Of a DNA stretch of 64,000 nt, positions 43,317-51,874 are shown piece after piece. The notes under the pieces are model-generated. The model had not been told where the DNA came from and ran no database searches. It saw only the letters and a program-made list of their open reading frames with translations. The number at the start of each line of letters is the position of its first letter. Within the stretch, counting starts at the first letter, position 1. Both the position numbers and the translations under genes were made by a program. This DNA is from Selenomonadaceae bacterium (GTDB lineage: Bacteria > Bacillota > Negativicutes > Selenomonadales > Selenomonadaceae). Location: NCBI GenBank assembly GCA_017518105.1, contig JAFWWC010000002.1, positions 1 to 64,000 of the forward strand. The letters run 5' to 3'.

Positions 43317-43595
43317 ATGATTTTTTCTTGGCTTGAAGGAAAAGTTCCGCGTGTGATTTTCGTTAAAAAGCGCATGAACGACGACGTATTGATAATATGC
43401 GCGGAGAACTTGTCGATTTACTATCTGAATTCAACGGCGGCATTCTTTATCGAGTTAGCTGACGGCAGGTCAACAGTCGGCGACATTAAAAAGAAATTTC
43501 TTGCCCGCTACGCCGTGGACGAACGCGAACTTGAAAAAGATTTCGTCGAGATGATTCGCGACCTGCAATGGAAAAAAATTTTAACTTTGGAGTGA
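43317..43595 (+). CDS. PqqD-family peptide recognition protein
   Basis: A 92-aa PqqD-like (RRE) protein. The wing region V-L-I-I-C-A-E-N-L-S-I-Y-Y-L-N-S-T-A-A and the helical part D-I-K-K-K-F-L-A-R-Y-A-V-D-E-R-E-L-E match the family pattern (L-N-x-T-A-x-x-I-x-x-L-x-D-G). Such proteins bind the leader of a RiPP precursor and present it to the maturase; in lasso-type systems the contact is a Y-x-x-P motif, present in all four peptides here. It begins 9 nt after peptide 2. Confidence 0.88.
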   Translation: MIFSWLEGKVPRVIFVKKRMNDDVLIICAENLSIYYLNSTAAFFIELADGRSTVGDIKKKFLARYAVDERELEKDFVEMIRDLQWKKILTLE

Positions 43596-43601
43596 TTTAT
43601 T

Positions 43602-43766
43602 TTGGAGACTTACAAAAAGCCCGTCATTGTCGAAAAAGCAAAAGTGAACAATCTTCTTGTCGAAGGAGCTTTGGCTGTCGGCTTTCTTACGGGTTTAGCA
43701 AGTGATTTTGAACCGCACACCGAACGCCAGCGCGTGATTACCGAGCGCAAGGCAATTCGTGATTAA
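43602..43766 (+). CDS. Candidate precursor peptide 3 (Y-x-x-P leader, D-F-x-P core)
   Basis: A 54-aa peptide with a TTG start, 9 nt after GGAG, whose site overlaps the end of the PqqD gene. The N-terminus is E-T-Y-K-K-P-V-I-V (Tyr4, Pro7), almost identical to peptide 4. A hydrophobic centre (N-L-L-V-E-G-A-L-A-V-G-F-L-T-G-L) is followed by S-D-F-E-P at residues 34-38, then a charged tail (E-R-Q-R-V-I-T-E-R-K). No family is recognised. Confidence 0.7.
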   Translation: METYKKPVIVEKAKVNNLLVEGALAVGFLTGLASDFEPHTERQRVITERKAIRD

Positions 43767-43789
43767 AATTTTCAAAGGAGGTGACTAAC

Positions 43790-43945
43790 ATGGAAACTTA
43801 CAAAAAGCCCGTCATCGCGAGCAAAAACGATAAGCATAATATTTTAATAGCTGAACCGACATTCCCAGTCGCTTTCATTCTTGGCGACAAAGATTTTAAT
43901 CCTCGTGGTTCTTGTTTGACGTCGCGCAAAAAGTTGGCTGAGTGA
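43790..43945 (+). CDS. Candidate precursor peptide 4 (Y-x-x-P leader, D-F-x-P core)
   Basis: A 51-aa peptide with ATG 8 nt after a perfect AAAGGAGG. The leader M-E-T-Y-K-K-P-V-I matches peptide 3 at the DNA level almost base for base. The centre (I-L-I-A-E-P-T-F-P-V-A-F-I-L-G) is followed by K-D-F-N-P at 34-38, then R-G-S-C-L-T-S-R-K-K. It is the last gene of the locus, before a terminator. The near-identical leaders with diverged centres suggest duplication followed by core diversification. Confidence 0.72.
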   Translation: METYKKPVIASKNDKHNILIAEPTFPVAFILGDKDFNPRGSCLTSRKKLAE

Positions 43946-43968
43946 TTCAATCGGATAGTTATTTTCTT

Positions 43969-43994
43969 CCCGTCAATGCGGCGGGATTTTTTTT
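43969..43994 (+). terminator. Terminator of the peptide locus
   Basis: CCCGTC-AATGC-GGCGGG stem then A and eight T. It is nearly identical to the leuB terminator and is followed 5 nt later by the -10 of rsmE. Confidence 0.88.
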
Positions 43995-43998
43995 GTGC

Positions 43999-44004
43999 TA
44001 TAAT
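43999..44004 (+). promoter_or_regulatory. -10 element of rsmE-mtaB
   Basis: A perfect TATAAT directly downstream of the terminator T-run, 17 nt before the rsmE start. No convincing -35 is visible; the terminator hairpin occupies that position. Confidence 0.5.
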
Positions 44005-44021
44005 CGGCGCGAGGTGAGATT

Positions 44022-44744
44022 ATGAAGAGAATATTTTTGGAAAAGATAACCGACGAGCTGACGATAAGCGGAGCGGACGCGAATCATCTTGCAAGGTCGC
44101 TTAGGGCAAGACGCGGCGATAAGATTACAGCGGTGGACGGCGCGGGCAACTGCGCGGTACTGGAGCTGATTGATTTCGACAAGGAGACGATTAAGGCGCG
44201 ACGAGTTAGCGTGATTCAAAAGGTTTTAGTAGAAAAAAAGATTACGTTGGCGGACTGCATACCGAAGCAAAGCCGATTCGATAACATAATCGAGAAGGCG
44301 ACGGAACTCGGCGTTGACAAAATAGAGCCGGTCATCTCGGAAAGGACAATCGTGCGCATAGGTGGCACGCGTCTACAAACTCGGCTTGAACGTTGGCAGA
44401 GGATAGCAAAGGAAGCCGCCGAGCAATGTGCCCGCGACACAATCCCGCAAATCGGAGAAATTCGCACGCTTGACGAGTGGTTGAAGAATCTTCCGCCGCC
44501 TGACGAGACGTTATTGCTGTTTTGTTGGGAACAGGAGAAGAAGACGACCGTCCGCGAGGTCTTGAGGGCTAACATAGACAAAAATATAATCGTGCTGATT
44601 GGACCGGAAGGCGGCTTTACTGAACGCGAGGTCAACTTGATAAAAACGGCTGGCGGAATCAGTGTCACCTTGGGCAAAAGGATTCTAAAGACTGATACGG
44701 CGGCTATCTCGGTTTTGGCGATGATTAACTATGAGCAAATGTAA
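44022..44744 (+). CDS. rsmE: 16S rRNA (uracil1498-N3)-methyltransferase
   Basis: A 240-aa SPOUT-class methyltransferase that modifies U1498 of 16S rRNA using SAM. An N-terminal PUA-like domain (H-L-A-R-S-L-R-A-R-R-G-D) is followed by a trefoil-knot domain with K-A-T-E-L-G-V, I-G-P-E-G-G-F-T, and L-G-K-R-I-L-K-T-D-T-A-A. It overlaps mtaB by 14 nt, the usual rsmE-mtaB pairing in Firmicutes. Confidence 0.94.
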   Translation: MKRIFLEKITDELTISGADANHLARSLRARRGDKITAVDGAGNCAVLELIDFDKETIKARRVSVIQKVLVEKKITLADCIPKQSRFDNIIEKATELGVDKIEPVISERTIVRIGGTRLQTRLERWQRIAKEAAEQCARDTIPQIGEIRTLDEWLKNLPPPDETLLLFCWEQEKKTTVREVLRANIDKNIIVLIGPEGGFTEREVNLIKTAGGISVTLGKRILKTDTAAISVLAMINYEQM

Positions 44745-46020
44745 AGTTTTCTTCCAAACTTTGGGTTGCAAGGTCAATCAATACGAGACGGAGGCAATGC
44801 AAAAGCTTTTCGAGGCGGCGGGCTATGAAATTGCGCAAGACATATCGGCGGCGGGCGTTGTCGTGGTGAATACGTGCACAGTAACGGCAGTCAGTTCGCA
44901 AAAGTCGCGGCAGATGATTCGGCGGGCGGCTAAGGGAAATTGTATCGTGGCGGTCGTGGGCTGTTATGCGCAAAGCGAGCCGGAAAAAATTGCAAAGCTT
45001 GACGGCGTGGACGTGATAATCGGCACGAAAGATAGAGTTCGTATCGTCGAACTAGTGGAGGCGGCGATTAATCAGCGCGAAAAGATTTTCCAAATCAGCA
45101 ACGTAGAAGACATTAACGAATTCGAGGAATTGCCGCATAGCCCGCATCGCACGCGAGCTTTCCTGAAGATTGAGGACGGCTGTAATAATTTCTGTTCGTA
45201 TTGCATAATCCCTTATGTGCGCGGTCGTGTGAGGTCGCGGCGGTTGGAAAGTATTCGGGCGGAATGTCTTCAGCTTAGGGCGGCGGGCTACAAGGAGATT
45301 GTCTTAACGGGAATTCATATCGGAGCATATGGACGAGACCTTAGCGGCAAAATTAATCTGGTCGACGCAATAAGAACTGTCTTGGACGCGGCGAATCCGT
45401 TAAGGCTTAGGCTTGGTTCGCTTGAGTCGGCGGAGATGACTGACGAGCTGATTGACTTGCTGAGGACTGATTCGCGGATTTGCAACCATGTACATTTGCC
45501 GTTGCAATCGGGTAGCGATGAAATCTTGCGAGCAATGCACCGCCCCTACACGACGAAAAGTTTTGCGGAATTGACTGCGCGGCTCGTCGAAGAGGTTCCA
45601 AACGTTTCAATCGGCACGGATTTAATCGTTGGCTTCCCCGGCGAGACTGATGAAAACTTTTCCGAGACTTTAGACTTCATAAAGGGGCAGCCGTTCAGCA
45701 AAATTCACGTGTTCCCGTATTCGGCACGGCAAGGAACAATCGCGGCGACGCTTCCTAACCAAATCCCGCCGCAGATAAAAAAATTCCGCGCAAGTCTGGC
45801 GTTGGAAATGTCGCGGGCTAAGTCGAAAGCTTTTTCCGAATGTTTGATAGGCAAGACAGTCGAGATAATCGCGGAGACTTCTCAAGGCGGCTTCGTCGAC
45901 GGCTTGACTAAAAATTATGTCCGCGTTTATGTGCCCGATGATAATCTTCCGCTCGGCTCCGTCTTGAACGTAAAGATTGAACGCCTTCACAAGGACGGCG
46001 TCGCAGGCTTTTTTCGCTAG
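44731..46020 (+). CDS. mtaB: tRNA t6A37 methylthiotransferase
   Basis: A 429-aa radical SAM methylthiotransferase that converts t6A37 to ms2t6A. The N-terminal UPF0004 domain has conserved cysteines (T-L-G-C-K-V-N, N-T-C-T-V-T, V-G-C-Y-A), the radical SAM cluster is C-N-N-F-C-S-Y-C (about residues 148-155), and a C-terminal TRAM domain ends the protein. Length is normal. Functionally, it links to decoding of ANN codons. Confidence 0.94.
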   Translation: MSKCKVFFQTLGCKVNQYETEAMQKLFEAAGYEIAQDISAAGVVVVNTCTVTAVSSQKSRQMIRRAAKGNCIVAVVGCYAQSEPEKIAKLDGVDVIIGTKDRVRIVELVEAAINQREKIFQISNVEDINEFEELPHSPHRTRAFLKIEDGCNNFCSYCIIPYVRGRVRSRRLESIRAECLQLRAAGYKEIVLTGIHIGAYGRDLSGKINLVDAIRTVLDAANPLRLRLGSLESAEMTDELIDLLRTDSRICNHVHLPLQSGSDEILRAMHRPYTTKSFAELTARLVEEVPNVSIGTDLIVGFPGETDENFSETLDFIKGQPFSKIHVFPYSARQGTIAATLPNQIPPQIKKFRASLALEMSRAKSKAFSECLIGKTVEIIAETSQGGFVDGLTKNYVRVYVPDDNLPLGSVLNVKIERLHKDGVAGFFR

Positions 46021-46083
46021 ACTGCGTAACCAATTCCTGATTGGAACGTATAAGTTGCAGAAAACAATTTGGAGGCGATAACA

Positions 46084-46404
46084 ATGACAAAGGAAATCTT
46101 GAAAGACGAAATCCTCAAGGAAGAACAGCTTAACCAAGTGGCGGGTGGCACCATCGCGGAATCATATGATGATGCTGACCGTTTTGAGGCATTGGGAGTC
46201 CATGTTTATTGCAACGACCCCGGAGTTCCCTTGAACGATTTATATACGGAGACGATGATGACTTTGCAGGACACGTATCAGAAATTCGGAGTGAGAGCCA
46301 TGACTTATGGCGACGACCATAGAGCGAACATATATTTTGTCGACGGCAAGGAAGTCAGCCGCGAAGACGCCTGGAAACACATCAACGCACAGTTCAACAA
46401 GTAA
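46084..46404 (+). CDS. Double-glycine-leader peptide A
   Basis: A 106-aa product with a bacteriocin-type leader: I-L-K-D-E-I-L-K-E-E-Q-L-N-Q-V-A-G-G ends at about residue 22, the E-L-x-x-V-x-G-G pattern recognised by C39 peptidase-containing transporters. The remaining 84 residues are globular-looking, not a short toxin, and resemble peptide B in its second half. No transporter or immunity gene is recognised next to it. ATG 46084 follows GGAGG by 8 nt. It could be a secreted effector or a RiPP-type product. Confidence 0.75.
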   Translation: MTKEILKDEILKEEQLNQVAGGTIAESYDDADRFEALGVHVYCNDPGVPLNDLYTETMMTLQDTYQKFGVRAMTYGDDHRANIYFVDGKEVSREDAWKHINAQFNK

Positions 46405-46427
46405 AAGCATAATCGGGATAACAAAAG

Positions 46428-46456
46428 CCCTTCGGTGGTATCGTCGGAGGGTTTTT
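46428..46456 (+). terminator. Terminator between the two double-glycine peptides
   Basis: An 8-bp stem with two G-U pairs (CCCTTCGG/TCGGAGGG) followed by TTTTT, so each peptide appears to be its own transcription unit. Confidence 0.75.
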
Positions 46457-46564
46457 CGTTTGACGGCGGAAAATTTTTTGCTAAAGTCTGTAACGCAATC
46501 GGAAATCAAACGTATAAGCTACAGAAAACAAAATCACAGAGCACATCAAAGGAGATTGATAACA

Positions 46565-46891
46565 ATGGCAAACGAAATTTTGAAGGACGAAATCTTGAAG
46601 GACGAGGAACTCGATCAAGTCGCGGGTGGCACTTACGCTCAAACCTTCAACGACATGAGCAGGTTTAGTAGAGAAACGGGTTTCCAATTTCACGGCTCCG
46701 ACAGCAACAAGCGCGAACAGCTCCGCGACATCCTCTTCAAATGCGGCGTCAAGATTAAAGACCACGGCGGCTTCAGCGACAACGAATACTATCTTCTCGA
46801 CCGCCAAGGAAACAGAATCCGCTCCCTCACCGAAACCGAAGCCCTGAATACCGCAATTCACAACTACAGGAACGGCGATTTCATCTGCTAA
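46565..46891 (+). CDS. Double-glycine-leader peptide B
   Basis: A 108-aa paralog of peptide A with leader I-L-K-D-E-E-L-D-Q-V-A-G-G (cleavage after about residue 22). The upstream region repeats that of peptide A: an A-A-C-G-T-A-T-A-A-G-x-T-x-C-A-G-A-A-A-A-C-A block lies about 45-90 nt before each start. The mature part (N-E-Y-Y-L-L-D-R-Q-G-N-R-I) has two cysteines, one near the C-terminus. Together they are a two-member expansion of an exported family. Confidence 0.75.
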   Translation: MANEILKDEILKDEELDQVAGGTYAQTFNDMSRFSRETGFQFHGSDSNKREQLRDILFKCGVKIKDHGGFSDNEYYLLDRQGNRIRSLTETEALNTAIHNYRNGDFIC

Positions 46892-46904
46892 AAGTCTAGT
46901 CACG

Positions 46905-46940
46905 AAAAAAAGCCCCGGAACAAATCGTCCGGGGTTTTTT
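46905..46940. terminator. Bidirectional terminator between peptide B and sstT
   Basis: CCCCGGA/TCCGGGG stem with an A-run before and six T after, located between the convergent peptide B and sstT genes, so it can serve both. Confidence 0.8.
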
Positions 46941-46954
46941 GTTGCAAAGTTTAT

Positions 46955-48208
46955 TTATTCTTCGGCTCGCGGGGTCAAATCGGCGGGATTGAGCTTGCCA
47001 AGCTTCTTGCGCTCCGCAAATTCAGCCGTCGCCGTGAAAAGTGCATCGCTCGACGAGTTCAAAGCCGTTTCGCACGAATCTTGCAATACGCCGATGATAA
47101 ATCCGACGCCAACCACTTGCATTGCTATATCGTTGTCAATTCCGAAGCTCGAACACGCAACCGGTATCAAAAGCAGTGAACCGCCCGCAACTCCAGACGC
47201 TCCGCACGCTCCAACCGTCGAAATTATGCAAAGTAGTAAAGCTGTCGGCATATCAATCGAAATTCCTAACGTGTGCGCCGCCGCCAAGCTCAAAACCGCT
47301 ATTGTTATCGACGCGCCCGCCATATTGATTGTTGCGCCTAACGGAATCGAAATCGAATATAAATCCTCGTTCAGACCTAATCTTTTGCAAAGGCTCATGT
47401 TGACGGGGATATTTGCCGCACTCGACCTCGTGAAGAATGCATAAATCCCACTTTCCTTGAGCGTCGCGAAAACTAACGGATATGGATTGATTCCTAGCTT
47501 GAAAAATACGATTATCGGGTTCATGATGAGTGCTACGCTGAAAAATGCTCCCAAAAGTACTGCTAACAGCTTCGCATAGCCTAAAAGGGCGTCAACGCCG
47601 CTCGTAGCTATCGCATCGGCTACTAATCCCATTATTCCGAACGGCGCGAAGCGAATTACCCATTGAACGACCTTTGTAACCGCTTTTGCTAAGTCCGCAA
47701 GCACATTATGCAGTTCGTCGCCCGCATGTCGGAACGCTAGACCCATTATCACGCCCCAAGCCAATATTCCAATGTAATTTGCCGTCGTCAGCGCGTGAAT
47801 CGGGTTATCAACTACGTTCATGATGACGTTTTGCAAGACTTCGATGATTCCGCCCGGCGGAGTTATCGTCGTGTCAGCGTCGATTTGCAATTTTAACGTC
47901 GTCGGGAATAAAAATGACGCCGTGACCGCCACTAGCGACGCTAAAAACGTTCCGAGCACGTAAAGTTGGATTATCGGCTTCATTGTCGCGTTTGATTCCG
48001 ATTTTTGGCTCATGGCATTCATTACCAGCACGAAAACTAAGATTGGAGCCACGCCCTTTAACGCACTGACGAATAATTTGCCGAAAACCGCGATGACAGG
48101 TACCACTGCCGGCACGAATAACGCTAAAATGATTCCAATCACCAATCCGACGGCAATTAGTTTGATTAGAGCCGTCTCGCCGTAGACTTTTGCAACTTTC
48201 GATAACAA
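46955..48208 (-). CDS. sstT: Serine/threonine:Na+ symporter SstT
   Basis: A 417-aa transporter of the DAACS family with eight to ten helices. It has the serine-rich re-entrant loop [11 protein letters not shown], and the motifs [11 protein letters not shown] and [12 protein letters not shown], typical of SstT rather than glutamate/aspartate members. It imports serine and threonine with sodium. A serine exporter-type gene (ThrE) is at 32.7 kb, so both directions of transport are encoded. Confidence 0.92.
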   Translation of the reverse strand: MLSKVAKVYGETALIKLIAVGLVIGIILALFVPAVVPVIAVFGKLFVSALKGVAPILVFVLVMNAMSQKSESNATMKPIIQLYVLGTFLASLVAVTASFLFPTTLKLQIDADTTITPPGGIIEVLQNVIMNVVDNPIHALTTANYIGILAWGVIMGLAFRHAGDELHNVLADLAKAVTKVVQWVIRFAPFGIMGLVADAIATSGVDALLGYAKLLAVLLGAFFSVALIMNPIIVFFKLGINPYPLVFATLKESGIYAFFTRSSAANIPVNMSLCKRLGLNEDLYSISIPLGATINMAGASITIAVLSLAAAHTLGISIDMPTALLLCIISTVGACGASGVAGGSLLLIPVACSSFGIDNDIAMQVVGVGFIIGVLQDSCETALNSSSDALFTATAEFAERKKLGKLNPADLTPRAEE

Positions 48209-48305
48209 TTTGCACCCTCCTTAAAAAATTTCCGTTGCATTATACAACCGAATCACTTATCACGCAAATTTTATCGCCTCGCATTTTCGGTGGGCTTTTT
48301 TTTGT

Positions 48306-48311
48306 TATAAT
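48306..48311 (+). promoter_or_regulatory. -10 element of mfd
   Basis: A perfect TATAAT after a T9 stretch, 20 nt before the mfd ATG. No -35 consensus is evident. Confidence 0.45.
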
Positions 48312-48330
48312 GGCGGCGGAGGGAAGATTA

Positions 48331-51300
48331 ATGCATAAAATTTTGGAAGAAGCACTTCACGACACAACGATTTTAGAGGCGGCGAAGAAATTTTCAAGGC
48401 GCGGAGAGTTTTTAATCTATGGCGTGACTGGTTCGCAGAAAGTTTTGCCCGTCGCGGCGGCTTACGAACTAAATCCGCGACCAATGATTATTTTGGTCAG
48501 CGATAGGGAAAAAATTTCCGCCTGGCATGACGATTTAACCGAATTATCCCGCGCCGAGGTCGTCGAACTGCCCGAACTCGATTTAATCGACGTAAACGCC
48601 TCAACTATCGGTATCGAACGTAAATCTAAGCGTTTGGAGGTCTTAGCTCGTCTTTTGCGCCGAGAAAATCTAATCGTGCTCGCAACTACCGCCGCCGCCG
48701 TAAAAAAAGATTTTTCGCGGCAGGATTTCTTGAATCTTCAACTGCAACTCAATATCGGACAAAATTTATCGCTAGAAGACTTTTTGCTTAAGCTTGACGA
48801 ATTCGGCTACGAACGCGCTGATGAAGTCGACGCAATCGGAAAATTCAGCGTGCACGGCGGCATTGTCGATTTTTTTCCGATTAATGAGCCGTCACCTTGC
48901 CGTGTGGAGTTTTTCGGCGATGAAGTCGACTCACTGCGCGAAATTGACTTCGATACGCTCCGTTCAAAGAAAAAAATTCAAGCCGTAACCATTCTGCCTA
49001 TTAAAAACTTCTCTAAGACTAGCGAACCAGTCCTGACTTGCTGTGAAACCATTATTTTTGACGAGCCGGCGCGGATTTACGAGGCGATTAACAATTTGAA
49101 CGCCGAAAATCCCGACCTCAAGAAAAAAATCTTCACGTTCGCCGAATTAGTCCAAAGTGCACGCTCAAACACCCTGATTTATCTTGAACTCATGCTGAAG
49201 AAGATTAGATTTATTGAGCCGACTGAAAACTTTGGTATCACCGCCGCTAACGTCATGAGCTTTCAAGGTCAAACTAAAATTTTCTTGGAAGAAGTCGCCC
49301 GCCTCACCGAACTTAACCAAAAAATTCATATCCTGTTCGCTAGCCAATCTAAAATGCTCGGTTTGGAAAAACTTTTGGCGGAAAATAATTTAAGCGGCGT
49401 AAATCTGCAAATCGGCACCATTAGCGACGGTTTCACACTCCCAAACGTCAAATTAACCGTCCTGACTGAAAAAAATATCTTCGGCGGACAAATTCAGCGG
49501 CGAAAAAAGACTTTCGAGGGCGCGGGCGACAAAATTAAACATTTCAGCGACATTAAGCCCGGCGATTACGTCGTTCACGTCGATAACGGCATTGGTAAAT
49601 ATCTCGGCGTCGAAACTCTCGAATTTGACGGGCAACGCAAGGATTTTCTCCAAATTCAATACGGCGGCGCGGATAAACTTTATATCCCCGTCGAACAGGT
49701 TCAATTTCTGCAAAAATACGTTTCAGACGATAACGTTGCCCCGAAATTGTCGCGATTGGGTTCCGGCGATTGGATTAAAGCAAAATCTAAAGCCTCAGCC
49801 GCCGTCGAAGACATTGCCGAGAAACTTTTAGAGCTTTACGCGCAACGCGAGAACGCTCCAGGCTTTGCATTCGACGCTGACGACGCCACTCAACGCGAAT
49901 TTGAAGAATCTTTCCCTTATGAAGAGACCGCAGACCAAATTAAAGCCGTCGAGGACGTAAAACGCGATATGGAACGCCCGCAACCTATGGATAGGCTGAT
50001 TTGCGGCGATGTCGGCTTCGGAAAAACTGAAATTGCAATTCGAGCGGCGTATAAGGCGGCTATGAACGGAAAACAATGCGCAGTGCTCGTTCCGACGACC
50101 GTTTTAGCTCAACAGCATTATCAAACGTTCTCGGAGCGATTCAACGGCTTTTTGCCAACCGTAGATGTTATTTGCCGTTTCAGAACGCCTAAAGAACAAA
50201 GAATCACCCTTCAAAAAGTCCGCGCAGGGCAAATTGATGTATTAATCGGTACGCACGCCATTTTATCGCGGCGAATTCAATTCAAAGACCTCGGATTGCT
50301 GATAATCGACGAGGAGCACCGCTTTGGAGTCAAGCAAAAGGAAAAAATCCGCGCAATGAGCGTTGGCGTAGACGTTTTAACGCTATCAGCCACGCCGATA
50401 CCGCGAACTTTGCATATGTCATTGGTCGGAGCGCGTGATATGAGCCTAATTGAGACTGCGCCGGCGGAAAGATTCCCCGTTCAGACGTATGTAATTGAAG
50501 ATGACGACGAAATTATTGCCGAAGCGATACTTAGAGAGATTCGACGCGGCGGACAGGTTTATTTTGTCTATAATCGGGTTGAAACGATAGATATAATGCG
50601 CGAAAAGCTGATAAAACTGATTCCAGAGGCAAAAATCATGACGGCGCACGGGCAAATGTCAAGTGAGCTACTCGAAAGCATAATGATGGACTTTTACGAG
50701 GGAAGATTTAATATTTTGCTGTCGACGACGATAATTGAGAGCGGATTGGACGTTGCGAACGCGAACACGATAATAATTTACGATGCGGATAATTTTGGGC
50801 TAGCACAGCTCTATCAAATGCGCGGAAGGGTTGGAAGGTCGAGCAGAATGGCATTTGCTTACTTTGTGCACCGAGCGGATAAAATTTTGAGCGAAACGGC
50901 AGAAAAACGCCTTCAAGCAATGCGGGAGTTCGCACAATTAGGAGCGGGCTTTAAAATCGCGATGAAAGACTTAGAAATACGCGGCGCGGGGAATTTATTA
51001 GGCGCACAACAGCACGGACACATAGCGAGCGTAGGATTTGAGATGTATTGCCAACTTTTAGAGGAAGCAGTCAACAGATTGCAAAAAAAATCGGTGGCGA
51101 GCGATAAAAATCCAGACCCGATAATAAATTTGCCTGCTGAAGCGTTCATAAATCGCGAATACATATCGAACGCGGGCGACAAGATAGAAATTTACCGCAG
51201 ATTAGCAGTTGTGCGCGATGAAGTGGAGATAAAAGACTTGCGGGAAGAAATAACGGACAGATTCGGGAAAATCACGGAGCCGGTAGAAAATTTATTGCAA

Positions 51301-51546
51301 ATCGGGCTGATAAGGCTAGCGGCGAAGAATTTAGGCGTAACTTCGGTCAAGGAAAAGGATTTGCGAGTTGAAATAGTCTTCAGCGACGTAAAAAAGTTAT
51401 CGGCGCAGGGAATAATCGAGTTGAACAGGGAATACAGGCGGGATTTTAAGTTCGTGGAGGACACGCGGCGGATTTTTATAACATTCAGGACGAAGAAAGA
51501 GATATTGCGGCGAATATTGACTGCGCTAAGGAAATTAGGCGGCTGA
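48331..51546 (+). CDS. mfd: Transcription-repair coupling factor
   Basis: Mfd displaces stalled RNA polymerase and recruits UvrA. The 1071-aa protein is at the short end of the family (about 1150 in B. subtilis and E. coli). The order is UvrB-like N-terminal region, RNA polymerase interaction domain ([14 protein letters not shown]), RecG-like translocase with G-D-V-G-F-G-K-T-E (Walker A), D-E-E-H-R-F-G (Walker B), S-A-T-P-I-P-R-T and R-G-R-V-G-R, then a C-terminal TRCF domain. ATG 48331 has GGAGGG upstream; the longer frame runs back through the promoter. Confidence 0.95.
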   Translation: MHKILEEALHDTTILEAAKKFSRRGEFLIYGVTGSQKVLPVAAAYELNPRPMIILVSDREKISAWHDDLTELSRAEVVELPELDLIDVNASTIGIERKSKRLEVLARLLRRENLIVLATTAAAVKKDFSRQDFLNLQLQLNIGQNLSLEDFLLKLDEFGYERADEVDAIGKFSVHGGIVDFFPINEPSPCRVEFFGDEVDSLREIDFDTLRSKKKIQAVTILPIKNFSKTSEPVLTCCETIIFDEPARIYEAINNLNAENPDLKKKIFTFAELVQSARSNTLIYLELMLKKIRFIEPTENFGITAANVMSFQGQTKIFLEEVARLTELNQKIHILFASQSKMLGLEKLLAENNLSGVNLQIGTISDGFTLPNVKLTVLTEKNIFGGQIQRRKKTFEGAGDKIKHFSDIKPGDYVVHVDNGIGKYLGVETLEFDGQRKDFLQIQYGGADKLYIPVEQVQFLQKYVSDDNVAPKLSRLGSGDWIKAKSKASAAVEDIAEKLLELYAQRENAPGFAFDADDATQREFEESFPYEETADQIKAVEDVKRDMERPQPMDRLICGDVGFGKTEIAIRAAYKAAMNGKQCAVLVPTTVLAQQHYQTFSERFNGFLPTVDVICRFRTPKEQRITLQKVRAGQIDVLIGTHAILSRRIQFKDLGLLIIDEEHRFGVKQKEKIRAMSVGVDVLTLSATPIPRTLHMSLVGARDMSLIETAPAERFPVQTYVIEDDDEIIAEAILREIRRGGQVYFVYNRVETIDIMREKLIKLIPEAKIMTAHGQMSSELLESIMMDFYEGRFNILLSTTIIESGLDVANANTIIIYDADNFGLAQLYQMRGRVGRSSRMAFAYFVHRADKILSETAEKRLQAMREFAQLGAGFKIAMKDLEIRGAGNLLGAQQHGHIASVGFEMYCQLLEEAVNRLQKKSVASDKNPDPIINLPAEAFINREYISNAGDKIEIYRRLAVVRDEVEIKDLREEITDRFGKITEPVENLLQIGLIRLAAKNLGVTSVKEKDLRVEIVFSDVKKLSAQGIIELNREYRRDFKFVEDTRRIFITFRTKKEILRRILTALRKLGG

Positions 51547-51597
51547 AAATAAAAAAAGGCGAGGCTCGGAAAGAGTTTCGCCTAATTTTTTGTTCAG

Positions 51598-51790
51598 CGT
51601 GCTTGAAACTGGTTTTGGAGCTTTGAAAATGATTTTGGAGCTTTGAAAACGGTTTTGGAGGCTTGAAAATGATTTTGGAGCTTTGAAAACGGTTTTGAGG
51701 CTTCAAAAAGGGTTTTGAGGGGCGATTTTAGGTGCAAATGGAAAAATCCAGAATATCGGATTTTTCAGAAGGCTAAATGGCGTCAGGACG
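51598..51790. repeat. Composite intergenic repeat, copy 3
   Basis: In the 328-nt convergent gap between mfd and the TPR gene, about six units of the 20-nt repeat (GGAGCTTTGAAAACGGTTTT type) lead into the junction box at 51710-51732. A hairpin AAAAATCC...GGATTTTT (51742-51767) and G-G-C-G-T-C-A-G-G-A-C-G-C-G follow. A further hairpin of the same AATCC/GGATT type lies at about 51836-51859. The TPR gene terminator lies between them. No ORF is supported. Confidence 0.85.
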
Positions 51791-51799
51791 CGAAACAAC

Positions 51800-51822
51800 A
51801 AAAAAAGCCCCTGTTCAGGGCT
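51800..51822 (-). terminator. Terminator of the TPR gene
   Basis: AGCCCT-GAACA-GGGGCT stem followed by seven T on the minus strand, 53 nt past the end of the broken TPR reading frame. Confidence 0.75.
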
Positions 51823-51874
51823 TGATATGGGCTGGAAAATCCGAAATACCGGATTTTTCATTGTGTCATTCTTC

